This document shows, in pieces, positions 1 through 11,041 of a stretch of DNA of 64,000 bases. The notes beneath the pieces were generated by a model. That model ran no database searches, was not told the origin of the DNA, and saw only the letters and a program-made list of their open reading frames with translations. Both the position numbers and the translations under genes were made by a program. Numbering within the stretch: position 1 is the stretch's first letter; each line of letters starts with the position of its first letter. Origin of the DNA: Punica granatum (taxonomy: Eukaryota > Streptophyta > Magnoliopsida > Myrtales > Lythraceae); NCBI RefSeq assembly GCF_007655135.1, contig NW_022204354.1:1-64000 (forward strand), read 5' to 3'.

Positions 1-3000
1 GCTCTCCCTTAGCTGGGAACGAAAAAAGAAAAACCCTAAGGCTTCAGAGAAAAAAAAAGGGAAGAAAACCCTAGTAGCCTCCAACTCTTTCCTCTCTTGT
101 CCTTTCATCTCGGACACTCTCTTGGCTCTCACGGATTTCCCTCAGCTCTCTAAAATAAACCCTGAATCCTCACCTTCTGCCTCTCCCTGCAACTGCTACT
201 CTCTCTTAGCCGTTGGTTCTCTGTGTTCCTCATCAATCACTCCATCAATCTGATCATTTTTTTCCCTTGGCAGCTCGATACTGACAGTGAAAGAAGAACC
301 CATGGTTGCGTGCCCAGCTCCTCCCGTTCCTCCTCCTTGCTATCCTATTGCTGCATTCTGGTGCTGTGAGCTGCTGTTGACCATTCTTCTGTGTTGCTTC
401 TGTTCGGGGGCTTCAATTGCCCGTTGTACCACTGCTACTGAGCTGCTCGCATTTGCTGCTGCCTTCCCCGAGTCGATACCACTGATGCTCAGCCCTTCTC
501 TGAGAAACTCAATCGATGAAAGAGTGCTAGCTCGTTTGACATGATTTCGACAACTTAAAGTCACGTTTATGCTATAGGCTTAGTCATGTGCAGGTTTGTG
601 GTTCTATATATGATGACTTAGCTTTATCTCGATAGCTAGGAACTGTCCTTGATGAAGACGCTGAGTTATATGATGATTTCTTGATCGATTCATGGTGTCT
701 TGGCTCGGTTTTACTGAACTTGATGTTGTCTCTAACAATGTGGCCGGTTATGCTACGGCTCCTTTGTTGTTTCAATCTTGTTTGACATGATTTCGTTAGC
801 TTGAGGTTGAGTCTATGATATGAGCTGAGTTATCGTGATCATTTTGGATTGAATGGAAATAATGATTGATGCATTACTACTATTTTTCGACATGAGGCTA
901 AGTTGGGCATGATAATGGAAGAACGATATTTGCTTGATGTGAATGGATGGGAAGCTTATTTTGGGATCATAATTTGTTTTCCCCTGGTGCTATAACTGAT
1001 TCATTAAGGCTGCATTTAACTAAGAAAGAGGGCTCAGAGTAGTGCTTGTGTGCTATTTTCTTGATATAAAGATGGAGGTATAGTTTGGGAATACTAGGGG
1101 TGTCATTCATGGCTGAACAGAGGGGTTTAAAATCCATTTTTCGTCTAGTTTAATGCGGATTTTAGATCTGATCGGAATTCCCTTTCTCTTGGAACTTTTG
1201 AACTACGTGTGGTTTGATAGAAGATACATAAGTTTGGTAGCGGTCTAGATGCAATCGTGGATTCTTTGGTCTGTTATAAAACCCACGTGGAGATGAAGGG
1301 TTTAACAAAGTTCATGAAATTGCGTGCCCTCATTTGTCTTCTTTTATGTGTTGAGGCCTAGTGGCCGTAGATGTTCTTTTCCCGTATGTCTCGGCTGTAT
1401 TTTATGCATAAGCTCTAAAGTCATAATGCCTTAGACTCCTTAAAACTCTTCCTTCGAGTTTTACTGGCTTTGTATTCGCTATTCTTCCGGCCCCCTCTCG
1501 TTTTTCTTTCTCGCTTTTGCATGTTATCCCAAGCTTGGGAGGAGAAGACGAGGAATGAGGAGTCATGAGAAGAATAAGTATGGATTGACTCCAAGACGAC
1601 GAGGAGACTTACCTAGGCTTAGGTTGAGTCTCGACTTGAAGGCCGCCCCGGTCCGTGGTAGTCAAGGATCTTTCGAGCTAGCTCATCCTGAGAATCTCTT
1701 GGGATCAGGTATAAATCTCCATCTTAGTAACATGCGATAGGTCTTTCGATGTTCGATGAGTGAATTCGATGATTGTGTGCCCGTGATTTGTGTGTCTGGA
1801 TGTTTCCTTGATAATTTAATTAAATCTCGCATGAATTTGGATTAATCATATAAAAACTCAGTTTAAAAATTGAATTTAAATTCAGGACAGTCAGGAATTA
1901 GAGCTTTTGTCGACGATCCACCAATGACTGGCTCGATGTCTCGAAACTCGCAATCTAAAGCATTCAGCATTTTTTAATTAAACTCAATAATTCCACGTAC
2001 GGGGAAAGGGGCGTGTAATTGGGCTAAATAAATCACTCGGTTTTAAGCAAAGTGCATAAATTGATAAATTATCGGTAACCGCGTCGATAATTTAAGAACA
2101 TTTCTTCTGTCATAAAATGCAAAAATTTGACTAACTGTGCATTCGGCATAATCAAACACGGGTAAATAGGCAAATGGGATAGATTTTGGGTTTTTAGACG
2201 AAAACATTTTTGTCATAATCTTTAAAAGTCACATCGTCGCTGTACAAATAATTTAAAAATAACCCACACATTCGAGACTTGATTACAGACATTGTGTTTG
2301 TCGGGTCCACTAAAATAACATCGAATACTACATGCCCTCTCCATCACCTTGCTTATCTGTTTAGGGTAGGAATTCGCTTGCCAAGTAACCCCGTGCATGA
2401 CCTGATAAATCACGTAAATACGGTATTTAAAACACAACTTGTCTGTATTCATATGTTTTTATCTATTTTTGTCTGTTTTCATATGCTTTTGTTTGTTTTT
2501 CTCTGTTTTTGTTGCGGGTCGAGCATGATCCTTTAGGATACGATTCACACGGGGTCCAACGCCCCTAACCGTCGATCACGGGGTCTAATTCCCCAATCAC
2601 TGAGCGTGCATATTAATTTCAATTTCAGTCTTTTCAAACCACACGGTGAGCACGAGTGGAATAATAACCAAATGCGAACCGATCGGGATTTAGTCATTGT
2701 AATTTGTATTTTTATTTGAGAGAGCAATGTGAAGGTTTATGTATGTTGTACATTTATTTATGTAAGAATCCCGATCAGAGAGTGGACGGTTGGAGTGTTT
2801 CCTCGAATTTACGGTGTCAAAACGGGCAAATCAAGTGCAACCCTAAATCATGCGATAAATAAATAAAATGGCAAGCCTAGAAGGCTAGAGTACTGAAAGG
2901 GCGTGTAGGATATAGGCCCACACATAATAGAACCCCCGAATTCGGAATTTCAGGTTCCGTACAGACCATTGCCTTAGCATACTAGGTGTATCTCATACCC

Positions 3001-3046
3001 CTAGACCCGGGCAACTCACCGGCCCTCGACCTAGGGGTCGTAAACA
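1..3046 (+). mobile_element. Tat/Ogre-type gypsy LTR, 5'-truncated by window edge (LTR-C)
   Basis: This matches the right three quarters of the complete LTR at 35578-39670, so about 1.04 kb of its 5' end lies before the window. It ends in TAAACA, followed by GGTAG and a TGGCGACTC primer-binding-like sequence, as is typical of Tat/Ogre elements. Two telo-box motifs (AAACCCTA) lie at 31-38 and near 65-73. Short open frames here are not conserved between copies, because one-base indels break them, so no gene is called. Confidence 0.85.
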
Positions 3047-3175
3047 GGTAGTGGCGACTCTTCTCACGTGCGTCCGTCGCGCGTCCCCCAGGAAGGTGGA
3101 TACTCCAACAAGCCGCGTTGCATAGGCGCGCGAATGCGTGCCCCGACGAGATTAAAATTCGGGTGCGCACATGTA
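3047..3175 (+). mobile_element. Primer-binding site and leader of the Tat/Ogre-type element
   Basis: Five bases after the LTR end lies TGGCGACTC (3052-3060), which resembles the tRNA-Arg-type primer-binding site of Tat/Ogre retrotransposons. The following leader is also recognisable in diverged form on the minus strand at 28195-28311. It stops near 3175, where minus-oriented LTR sequence begins, so the element has lost its internal coding region. Confidence 0.65.
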
Positions 3176-3179
3176 TGGT

Positions 3180-4440
3180 CAGCAGTTCTTGAATCGTCGA
3201 TGCGATTACAAATTATTGATCGGTTTGTGTAATTCATTAAAAGGTTGAGTGATTTATTTAGCCAAGTGAAACTTCCCAATTACCCCGTGCGTGGAATTAT
3301 TGAGTGAATTAGAATTTGCCGAATGCTTTGGCTTGCACGTCCAAGCCTTGAAGCCGGCCATTGATGGACCATTCGTTAAAAACTTTAATTCCTGATTGCT
3401 TTGGAAATAAGTCCAATTTTAACCGACTTTACATAATTAAACCGGTTCGTGTGAGGTTTTAATTAAAATAACAAGGAATGCATCCAAACACACGAATTAT
3501 GGGGATACAAAATCACGTCAACATTTGATTTGCTGATTTTTAAGCTCGAATGATCAATTAAGCCGATTTAATGTTTTTAGTCGGTTTTATGGCTTTAGGC
3601 CGAGTGAACATGAAATTCAATTGGTGTAGATTCGTTCCCATTTCATACAACCATTTTAAGGCCGATACTTTAAAAGTCAAGTCCATGGTAAAGTCGATTT
3701 GAATCACACACCCCGATTTTAAGAGTCCGAGTTTAACGATTAAATTGGTTCATGCTATTTGGATCAAAATGCAACATCAATGACAAAATTAACAGGTCAT
3801 GTGATAAAATGAGTCTTAAGCATGCCTCTAAGTCTGAAATTTATACCTTCCTTGAGCTATGACAGGAAGAGTCGTGCAAGGCTCGAACCATCCACGAACC
3901 GAACCTCGAGCAAGATGGGCGACGTCACCTTAACCACGGAGTAGGTGCAGCAGCAGCGAAGCAATGGCATCAGCAAAGGGAGAAGATCAGGAAAGAGATA
4001 GATATATCACCACAGAAAAAGAGGGAACAGTGGAAAGAACTGGAAATGAACAAAGGGAGAAGGCTTAGCTCAAATGTTTGGCGACAAGGAGCTCAAGGGA
4101 GCTTGCGGCTGCGGGCTGGCTTCGTGTTGTTCTTTTCTTCTTTCCTTCTTTTCTGACCGAAGGCGACTCTCCTCCTTGTTCTATCTATCCATCCAGTCGA
4201 GCCCTCAAAGGAAGAAAAGGATGGCATCCAATTGATGGGGTGATCCCTTATTGGTCAGGATCTTTGATGGCCGAGAGAGATTGAGAGAATGTGAGAGGTT
4301 GATGGTGAGAAGGAGTAGTAGATGATGAAGCTTAGTACTTGTATGGTGTCCAGGTGGGGGCAAGTGGAGACGATGATGCATGATGGTCGATGGTCATGCT
4401 GCAATCCGAGAGCAGAGGTCAAGAAGTGATGGTTGATGGG
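3180..4440 (-). mobile_element. Diverged gypsy LTR fragment, minus strand
   Basis: The reverse complement aligns by eye with the middle of LTR-C. Bases 3186-3330 match the reverse complement of about 1958-2110 (AGTGATTTATTTAGCC, GTGGAATTATTGAGT and GCCGAATGCTT-type blocks). Bases 3336-3480 match about 1780-1950. Similarity fades after about 3.9 kb, so the right limit is approximate. No coding capacity is seen. Confidence 0.6.
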
Positions 4441-4786
4441 CCGAGGTCCCGATTACAAATTAATGTCAGTTCATGCAAAGTTGTTTAAATTGAATGAATT
4501 AATCGTGTGAGCGTCCCGATTAACCCGTTCGTGGAATTAATGCTCAAGGTTATTGCCGAATGCATTAATTGTGAAAACGATTCGTGATTCGATAACCGAG
4601 ATGGTTTCACAAGGATCAAGGATAATTTGGTGAAATAACTAAAAATACCCTTATAACCGAATGAACCCAAATAAGTCATCGATATTCGAATCCATGCATG
4701 TTTCGCTTGAAAGACATTTCATGTGAGGTTCTTGATGTAAGAAGCTTGTAAATTGCACGGGATCCGAGAACGGACTTAAAACGGGA

Positions 4787-4889
4787 GGAAGCCTCATGGA
4801 ACCCGAATAACTCCATGAGACTCTCGGCCAATTCTCATTGGAGAGAGCCGAGAGGTCTCATGGCCCATATTAGGTTCCACGAGGTTTCC
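4787..4889. repeat. Nested inverted repeat (about 103-bp hairpin)
   Basis: Outer arms 4787-4803 and 4873-4889 pair over 17 positions with two mismatches that would be G-U pairs in RNA. Inner arms 4811-4828 and 4847-4863 pair over about 16 positions with one bulged G. The loop is about 18 bases. It is present unchanged in copy 2. Confidence 0.7.
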
Positions 4890-5749
4890 ACGTCTTGTTT
4901 GAATCATTTCTCGCATGCTCAAACAACAAACACGATAAATTATACGTTTTTGACAAAAGCCGGTATTGTCATGATTTGTTTAACACATTCAAACATGCGA
5001 ACACTCACAAACATGTTATTTACGAAATCAATAAAACAATTCCGACTTCATTCACGTAAGAAAACATGAGAAAACTCGAGAATTGAGCTTGGATCGGGCT
5101 AAGAAGGTCGATCTTAGCCCGAGAAAAAAGCAAGCCAAGCCTTGGTCACCTCTTCTTGAGGCAAACCCGAGAGCTCTTTTGCTTGTTTGGGTCGAGATGG
5201 TCTTCCGAGTGACGATCCAAACGTTTCCCGACATGTTAGCACGTTAATCAAGGATGAACATGCATGGCATAATGTGAAAATGCATAAAAATATAAACTTG
5301 CATATGGAATATGTCATATACTCCATATCCATATCACTCCATAGCCATGCAAAAATATAAAAGCCCTAATTCCTCTAAGTCGAGAATATTTTACCTAGCC
5401 TCGGGATACGAGGAAAGAGTCGGGAAGTGTTCGAGAGTCGGGTGATTCGGTTGAACGCTTGGAAGAGTGCTTGGGTGCAAAGGATGCACGTTCGGCAAGG
5501 ATGGGGCGCGCGGAAGGACGTCAGGCGCGCGGGCAGGGCATACGGGTGCACAGCAGGGCGCGCGGGAGCGCGCAGCTGGTAGGCGTGCGGCTGTGCGCGG
5601 GTACTGTTCACCTGAGATCACGGTCTTCGCCCGAAATGAATAAATCAACCTGAAATGATGAGCAAATGACTTCAAACCAAAAATCTAAGTTCATAATTGA
5701 ACTCCTTGGGTCCAAAACATGTGGTCCATGGAGTTTGAAAATTTTTGAA

Positions 5750-5787
5750 CTTAAGTCGGGATGATGAACATCGGCTTCCGACTTAAG
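5750..5787. repeat. Short perfect inverted repeat
   Basis: CTTAAGTCGG at 5750-5759 and CCGACTTAAG at 5778-5787 form a 10-bp perfect stem with an 18-base loop. Function is unknown; it lies in LTR-like DNA. Confidence 0.55.
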
Positions 5788-5946
5788 AAACTCAAAGCTT
5801 TCTTTGTGTTTTCTTCGATTTTTCTCTCTTGGTTTTGAAGTGTTGAAGCTTACTGGTTTTGGCGATGGTGTTGAGAGCTTTTCTTGAGAGAGAGAGCTTG
5901 GAGAGAGTGTGCAAGAAAAGAAGTGATTAACTTAATCACTTTTGGC

Positions 5947-5955
5947 AATTTATAG
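5947..5955 (-). promoter_or_regulatory. Probable TATA box of a minus-strand LTR
   Basis: The minus strand reads CTATAAATT, with a CT-rich, short-repeat leader following at a promoter-like distance. It is inferred to be the former promoter of the LTR fragment. Confidence 0.4.
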
Positions 5956-6340
5956 GTAAATCTAATGACACAATTAGTGAAACAAAGCATCATTAGTGGG
6001 CATGCTTAGGGGGGGTGGTTTGATTAGGGAAATATCTAGCCCTATCCTCTTCCATTTGCATTAATGAAGAAGAGATCAAAGCATTAATGAGCATTAATGG
6101 GCATCGAAGAAGAGTTGGAGTGTTATCTTCAAACTCCTTGGATATTTTGGGCTAAGAGTGAGCAAGAGTGGAAGAGGATAAGGCTTGGCAAATTTCGGCC
6201 ATCCTTAGGCAAACCGGGGGTCCCACGGCCAAAGAGGAAAAAACCGGGAAAAAGCTCGGGTCTCGATTGGTTGCGTATTCGAAGTTCGTGGTTTGAATTG
6301 AACGTCGAATTGTCGATATACGCGAGGAAACGGATTTAAT

Positions 6341-7562
6341 GAGTCCAAGATTGGCATTTTCCGTGAGAAATTGCCAAATGTCTGTATGAGGCTCGGAAGC
6401 CGGTTTTGCTCCTTTTATGCATTCAGAGCGAGGTTATCCACTTCTAACAGCATATCTTGTATCTGCATCCCACGTCGGTCATTTTGACATAAATTGTCAA
6501 ATTACGTGGGCACTTGACCCTTAAGCCGGTAACGCAAATATGGAGCCGGAGATGTCCTAGGAGGCCGAAACTGGATTTCTCAGATTGCTTTCTGAGTTGC
6601 TTGGGCAATCCAGAGATCACTGTAATCTCTGTTTGTTGAGATTGGGCCTCTAAGGACATGAAAAGTGCATCTGAGACCCTTAAAACACTGCTCGGGGGGG
6701 TATAGATGAATTGTGTGATTTATTCCGACGATTACACATTGAGCCTTGAGAAAGCTAGCACTGTGTAAGGTAGGCATCCGACGTCAAGTTTCCCCAAAGA
6801 GGACCTCCGGATATGGATTTTCCACTGAAAATGGCATTTTGTGCTCCTCGGAGGTTACTCGAGAAACCGAGAAGGGTTTTACTGTCTGATTTGCCCAATT
6901 GCGTCTGTTTGCTGGAGTTTTCGGGGCAATACAGGGTCAACTTCATTTGCCGTTATTCCATCAGACTAGTCTTCGGTTATGCTCTTCCGAAGAGGAGTAT
7001 GCTCGTTTTGTCGCTCGGAAGTCATTCGGGTGTCTGTATGGCTTTCAAAAGACAATCTGAAGTACTGCTCGTGCTCTGTATGATTGTGAGATATGGCCGC
7101 ATCTGATATTTGGAATTAACTTTTCTCCGAGAAACCGGCATTTTTTTACTTCCACTAAAAGTTGTCTATATACAGAAAGTTGTTGTGTATATAGCAGATA
7201 ATTTGCGAAATGCGTTTAAAGACACTTTTCATCAGTTTGGCATTGATGTGGATTTTTGAAGTCCAATATTGGTTATCTTCCGACGGTCGAGCGAACTATC
7301 GGAAAATAGAACTATCCATGTGGTACCTTAGAAATGCCGGTTTTGGACATTGTTGAGCTCTCTTGTCACTTTGTTGCCTTTTGGTGACCCTTGGAGTCCT
7401 TCTGTCATATGCCTATGTCATATGCTCAATTTTGCCGACTTGAGGATGAATAGTGATTTCTTGCTTTGCCGAGCCGTTTTTTGTATTCTTGCTCAAGTCA
7501 TAGTTTGGACCATTGCTGATATCGTTGTTTGGAATGGTGAGCCAAAATGGGGTGCTGACAGA
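6341..7562. other. Anonymous region, no gene supported
   Basis: Open frames of up to 97 codons occur here (for example 6813-7106 plus), but none shows a recognisable domain. The sequence lies just upstream of the truncated Athila pol gene and could be its rearranged 5' side, but I could not recognise reverse transcriptase motifs in any frame. Confidence 0.4.
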
Positions 7563-8099
7563 GCTGTTTTGGGGCAACGAATGGATAAACGTAACCATGT
7601 GATCTATTATGCCTCCAAAACCTTGGATGCAGCGCAGCGCAACTACTCGACCACAGAGAAGGAGCTTTTGGCCATTATATTTGCATTTGAAAAGTTTCGA
7701 TCATATCTGCTGGGATCGAAAATTATTGTGTTTACTGATCATGCTGCACTTAAGTTCTTATTAGCCAAGAAAGAGTTCAAACCTCGGTTAATTCGTGGGA
7801 TCCTTTTGCTACAAGAATTTGACTTAGAGATCAAGGAAAGGAAAGGATCTGAGAACTCCGTGGCAGACCACCTGAGCCGACTTGTGCGAGATGAGGAACC
7901 CCTCCTTATCTCCGACTCCTTCCCAGATGAACACCTCTTTCACGTGCAAGGAGAAGAACCCTGGTATGCCGATTTGGTAAACTTCATTGTAACAGGTACA
8001 TTTCCCCCTAGATTAACTAAGAAAAGGCAAAAAGGAACAAGCTGCGTAGTGACTCTAGATATTACATATGGGAGAACCATATTTATGGAAGTTGTGTAG
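7563..8099 (+). pseudogene. Athila-type RNase H fragment (pol)
   Basis: Homology to the RNase H of gypsy pol starts abruptly at the VLGQR-type motif. It continues through [25 protein letters not shown] and VADHLSRL, so the catalytic Glu of TTEKE and the Asp residues of TDHA and VADH are visible. The first catalytic Asp, normally in a CDAS-type motif, is missing because the upstream sequence is unrelated. A five-base insertion near 8021-8030, absent from copy 2, shifts the frame and ends it at 8099. A further frameshift, shared by both copies, separates it from the integrase. The open frame extends upstream to 7350 without homology. Reverse transcriptase is gone, so this is a dead pol remnant. 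Confidence 0.85.
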
Positions 8100-9261
8100 C
8101 GATCAAGTCATACGTCGTTGTGTTCCCAACAATGAGATTCATTCCATCCTAGCACATTGTCATTCCTATACATGTGGTGGGCATTTTGGGCCCAAGAGAA
8201 CAGCTAGGAAAATTCTGGATAATGGATTCTATTGGGAAACGTTGTTCCGTGATGCACATGGATTTTGTAAGGGTTGTGAAAGGTGTCAAAGAGTGGGGAA
8301 TATATCTCGTAGGAATGAGATGCCTCAAGTGCCCATGCTATTTTGTGAAGTTTTCGATGTTTGGGGCATGGATTTCATGGGACCTTTTCCTAGTTCATTT
8401 GGTTTCAACTACGTTTTGCTTGCCGTTGATTATGTCTCCAAATGGGTTGAAGCAAAAGCTACTCGGACTAACGATGCTAAAGTTGTTGTAGAATTCTTGA
8501 AATCTAACATCTTCAGCAGGTTTGGAATTTCACGAGCCATCATAAGCAATCAAGGAACCTACCTTTGCAATCGCTCCGTTGAAGCATTAATGAAGAAGTA
8601 TGGAGTCCATCACCGTGTAGCCACCACGTACCATCCTCAGTCCAATGGCCAAGCCGAGGTGTCCAACCAGGAAGTTAAGAGCATTTTAGAGAAGACGGTC
8701 AATCCATCAAGGAAGGATTGGAGTTTGAGATTGGATGATGCGCTTTGGGCCTACAGAACTGCATATAAAACTCCAATAGGTTTGTCACCGTACCGTTTGC
8801 TTTTTGGGAAGTTTTGTCATTTACCGATTGAAATTGAGTACAGAGCCTTTTGGGAGGTCAAACAATGCAATATGGATTTGAGGCGTTCCGGTGAGGAAAA
8901 AAAATTCCAATTGCAAGAACTGGAGGAAATCCGCCTTGAGGCATACGACAATGCGGCTATGTATAAGGAATGCACTAAATTGCTTCATGATAAGGTACTC
9001 TTTCGGAAAGATTTCTCCATTGGCCAAAAGGTATTACTTTTTTATTCGAGATTGAAACTCATGCCCAGTAAGTTACGTTCCCGGTGGAAAGATCCTTTCG
9101 TGGTTTATAATGTGTTATCTAATGGGGTTATTGAAATTCAAAACTTGGAGACGAACCAAATTTTCAATGTGAATGGACATCGGTTGAAACCTTTCGTCGA
9201 GAATTTTGCAGTGTCTCTATTGGAAGAAGTGCGTTTATCGCACCCCATCTACATGGATTAG
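8068..9261 (+). pseudogene. Athila-type integrase, catalytic residue lost
   Basis: The frame has 397 codons. An HHCC zinc-binding region is seen (His32, His39, Cys70, Cys73). The core follows with Asp102 in WGMDFMGPF, and Glu197 in NGQAEVSN, 35 residues after position 161. Position 161, where the second Asp of the D,D-35-E triad belongs, is Asn, within the motif SNQG. The downstream region (residues 220-375) matches the usual Athila C-terminal part, ending in NGHRLKPF. The frame was originally continuous with RNase H; the Met at 8068 is simply the first ATG after a frameshift. With Asn161 it should not catalyse strand transfer. The copy at 44674 encodes the same protein. Confidence 0.9.
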
Positions 9262-11041
9262 CAGGTCAACGGCACCGTCGAGCTAACGACATTTAACTAG
9301 TGCTAATTGGGAGGCAACCCAATCTTGAATTTTCCATTTTATTTTAGTTTTCCTTATTTTATTTTATTTTATTTTATTTACGCGGACACATTGCACTGAG
9401 CGAGTCTCATCCGGTTCTCTAGGAACACAGTCCACTTGCTACCTCCTCACCACTGCCACAACATCAAACTACTACACCTAACTCTCCAGCTACCCATGGC
9501 GATCCAGCATAAGCCGCACCTGGACTGCTACGAGAAAGAACAAAGGCGCCAAGGTCGGATGTTGGAATGCATCCTAGCTCATCATGACCATCCCCATCAC
9601 CGTCACCACAGCCCCACTAGTCGTAGGGGAGTCTCGTTCCTCTCTCTTTTACTTTGTATCTCTCATTCTGTTTTATAGTTTGTGTTTGCATCTTGCATGT
9701 TGTGTTGTGTTGCCCACATGGAGGACCATGTGAGTCTTAAGTGTAGGGGAATTGTTTTTATTCTATGTGCATATCACTTACATCTCATTGACATTCACAT
9801 GTTGCATTTTAGATAGTTGCATACTCATGACATTTGCATGATAGGAACCCCCATATGATTGGCATGATTATACATGTTTGAGTGAGGTTAGCTAAGTCAT
9901 GTAAGAGATGAATTGCCTAAGGGAATTAGCCCATAGCTCGAGTTGTGAATCTCAGTACCGAAGCGTGTTAATACAGTAGATCAATAAACACCTGTGTGAG
10001 GTCTTGGGCCTATGATTGATACACCTCCCTATCAATCAATTTTTTCTTGAGTGTGTCATTTCATAATTAAGTACTCTAGAACTTGCTTGGAATTTTATTG
10101 AAATTTGTTTAATTGCAAGCATGGAAATGATGAAGGTATAAGATTATCGATTGAGCCAAACAACCTACCCATCATGTTTATTCCCTTAGTGACCCCCTTT
10201 GAGCCTTGATGACGTGAGCCTTTCCTTTCTTCATCCATATTGCATTATCCCAAACTATGCACAAGACGTTTTTTTAGATACACCATGTTCCCTTTTTCCT
10301 CATGATCATAAGGAAAGTCGAGCATTTAGCTTAGATGAATGGAGGAAATGAGTGGTGTATATTTCTTGTGCGGGAACAATGGGATGAGGTTATTTATTCA
10401 AAAAAATTCAAAAAAAAGAAAAAAAGACAGAAGGGCTGTAAAAGAAAAACAAAAGAAAGAAGAAGAAAAAGAAAGGCTGCAATTGAAAAGGAACAAAAGA
10501 AAGAAGAAAAAAAGTGTGCTCATCCATGTCGGTATCAATTGCACATCATCATGGGATCTGGAATATAAGGAGAAAGGTGTTTATTTGTTTGAATTGTGTT
10601 CTAGTGGTCTAAATGCTCTGCTTTTCTTATGGTTCTCTTGTGCTTGTGTGAACCCGAATATTTCCACATCTTTTTGTCCAAGCTACATTACAGCCTGGAA
10701 AAAGTCCTTCAGATTCATGCCTTGCAATTTATTTATAGTGGAGATGAGATGTAAAAGCAAGATTATGGTAGTGCATTCTCATGAAATTGGATTTGAGTGA
10801 CAAACACATAGCCTAAACAATTGAGAGAGAGCGCATACACATTCCTGCTGAGGATTTACTGTGTCAACATGTTAGGCGACGTTTCCTTGAGTAAGAGGGA
10901 AGTTCGTTTATAAAATTTTGTGCTCTCAAATGAATTAGTTGTACACTCATTTGGGTATGTATCATCCTGTTAATATTGGGGAACTAGATTTTTCTTTGGT
11001 GTCTTGCTTGAGGACGAGCAATGTTTAAGTGTGGGGGAATT
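9262..11041 (+). other. Athila 3' non-coding region and polypurine tract
   Basis: No envelope-like gene is recognised. The region holds a His-rich 80-codon frame (9436-9678), a (TTTTA)n run near 9355-9377, and an A/G-rich low-complexity run (about 10399-10515) that yields meaningless Lys-rich frames. It ends in the polypurine tract AAGTGTGGGGGAAT (11027-11040), immediately before the LTR, preceded by a GAGGACGAGCAATG block common in Athila elements. Confidence 0.7.

Larger units (their letters stand above)
4449..6340 (-). mobile_element. Second minus-strand LTR-like fragment with TATA box
   Basis: Bases 4449-4580 repeat the blocks seen at 3198-3330 (GATTACAAATTA, CGTGGAATTA, ATTGCCGAATGC), so a second related fragment begins here. 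Further right, the minus strand carries CTATAAATT at 5955-5947, followed downstream by a CT-rich leader (5935 down to 5800), which is the usual layout of an LTR promoter. The 5' limit of the LTR is not visible. The segment also contains a long hairpin (4787-4889) and a GC-rich patch (5480-5610). Confidence 0.45.

Noticed and set aside
287..544. Cys/Leu-rich 85-codon frame near LTR start, repeated at 31571 and 36908
   Set aside because: It lies within the LTR; N-termini differ among the three copies through one-base indels and there is no conserved start, so it is not supported as a gene.
5375..5675. Overlapping Ala/Arg/Pro-rich frames on both strands
   Set aside because: They are by-products of a GC-rich patch, and frame lengths change with single-base differences between copies.
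9436..9678. His-rich 80-codon frame as an envelope-like gene
   Set aside because: It is too short, with no signal peptide or membrane pattern of Athila envelope-like proteins; conservation between copies only reflects the recent duplication.
10335..10800. Lys-rich frames of 77 and 153 codons
   Set aside because: They arise from A/G-rich low-complexity DNA in the Athila 3' region, and the frames change between the two copies.
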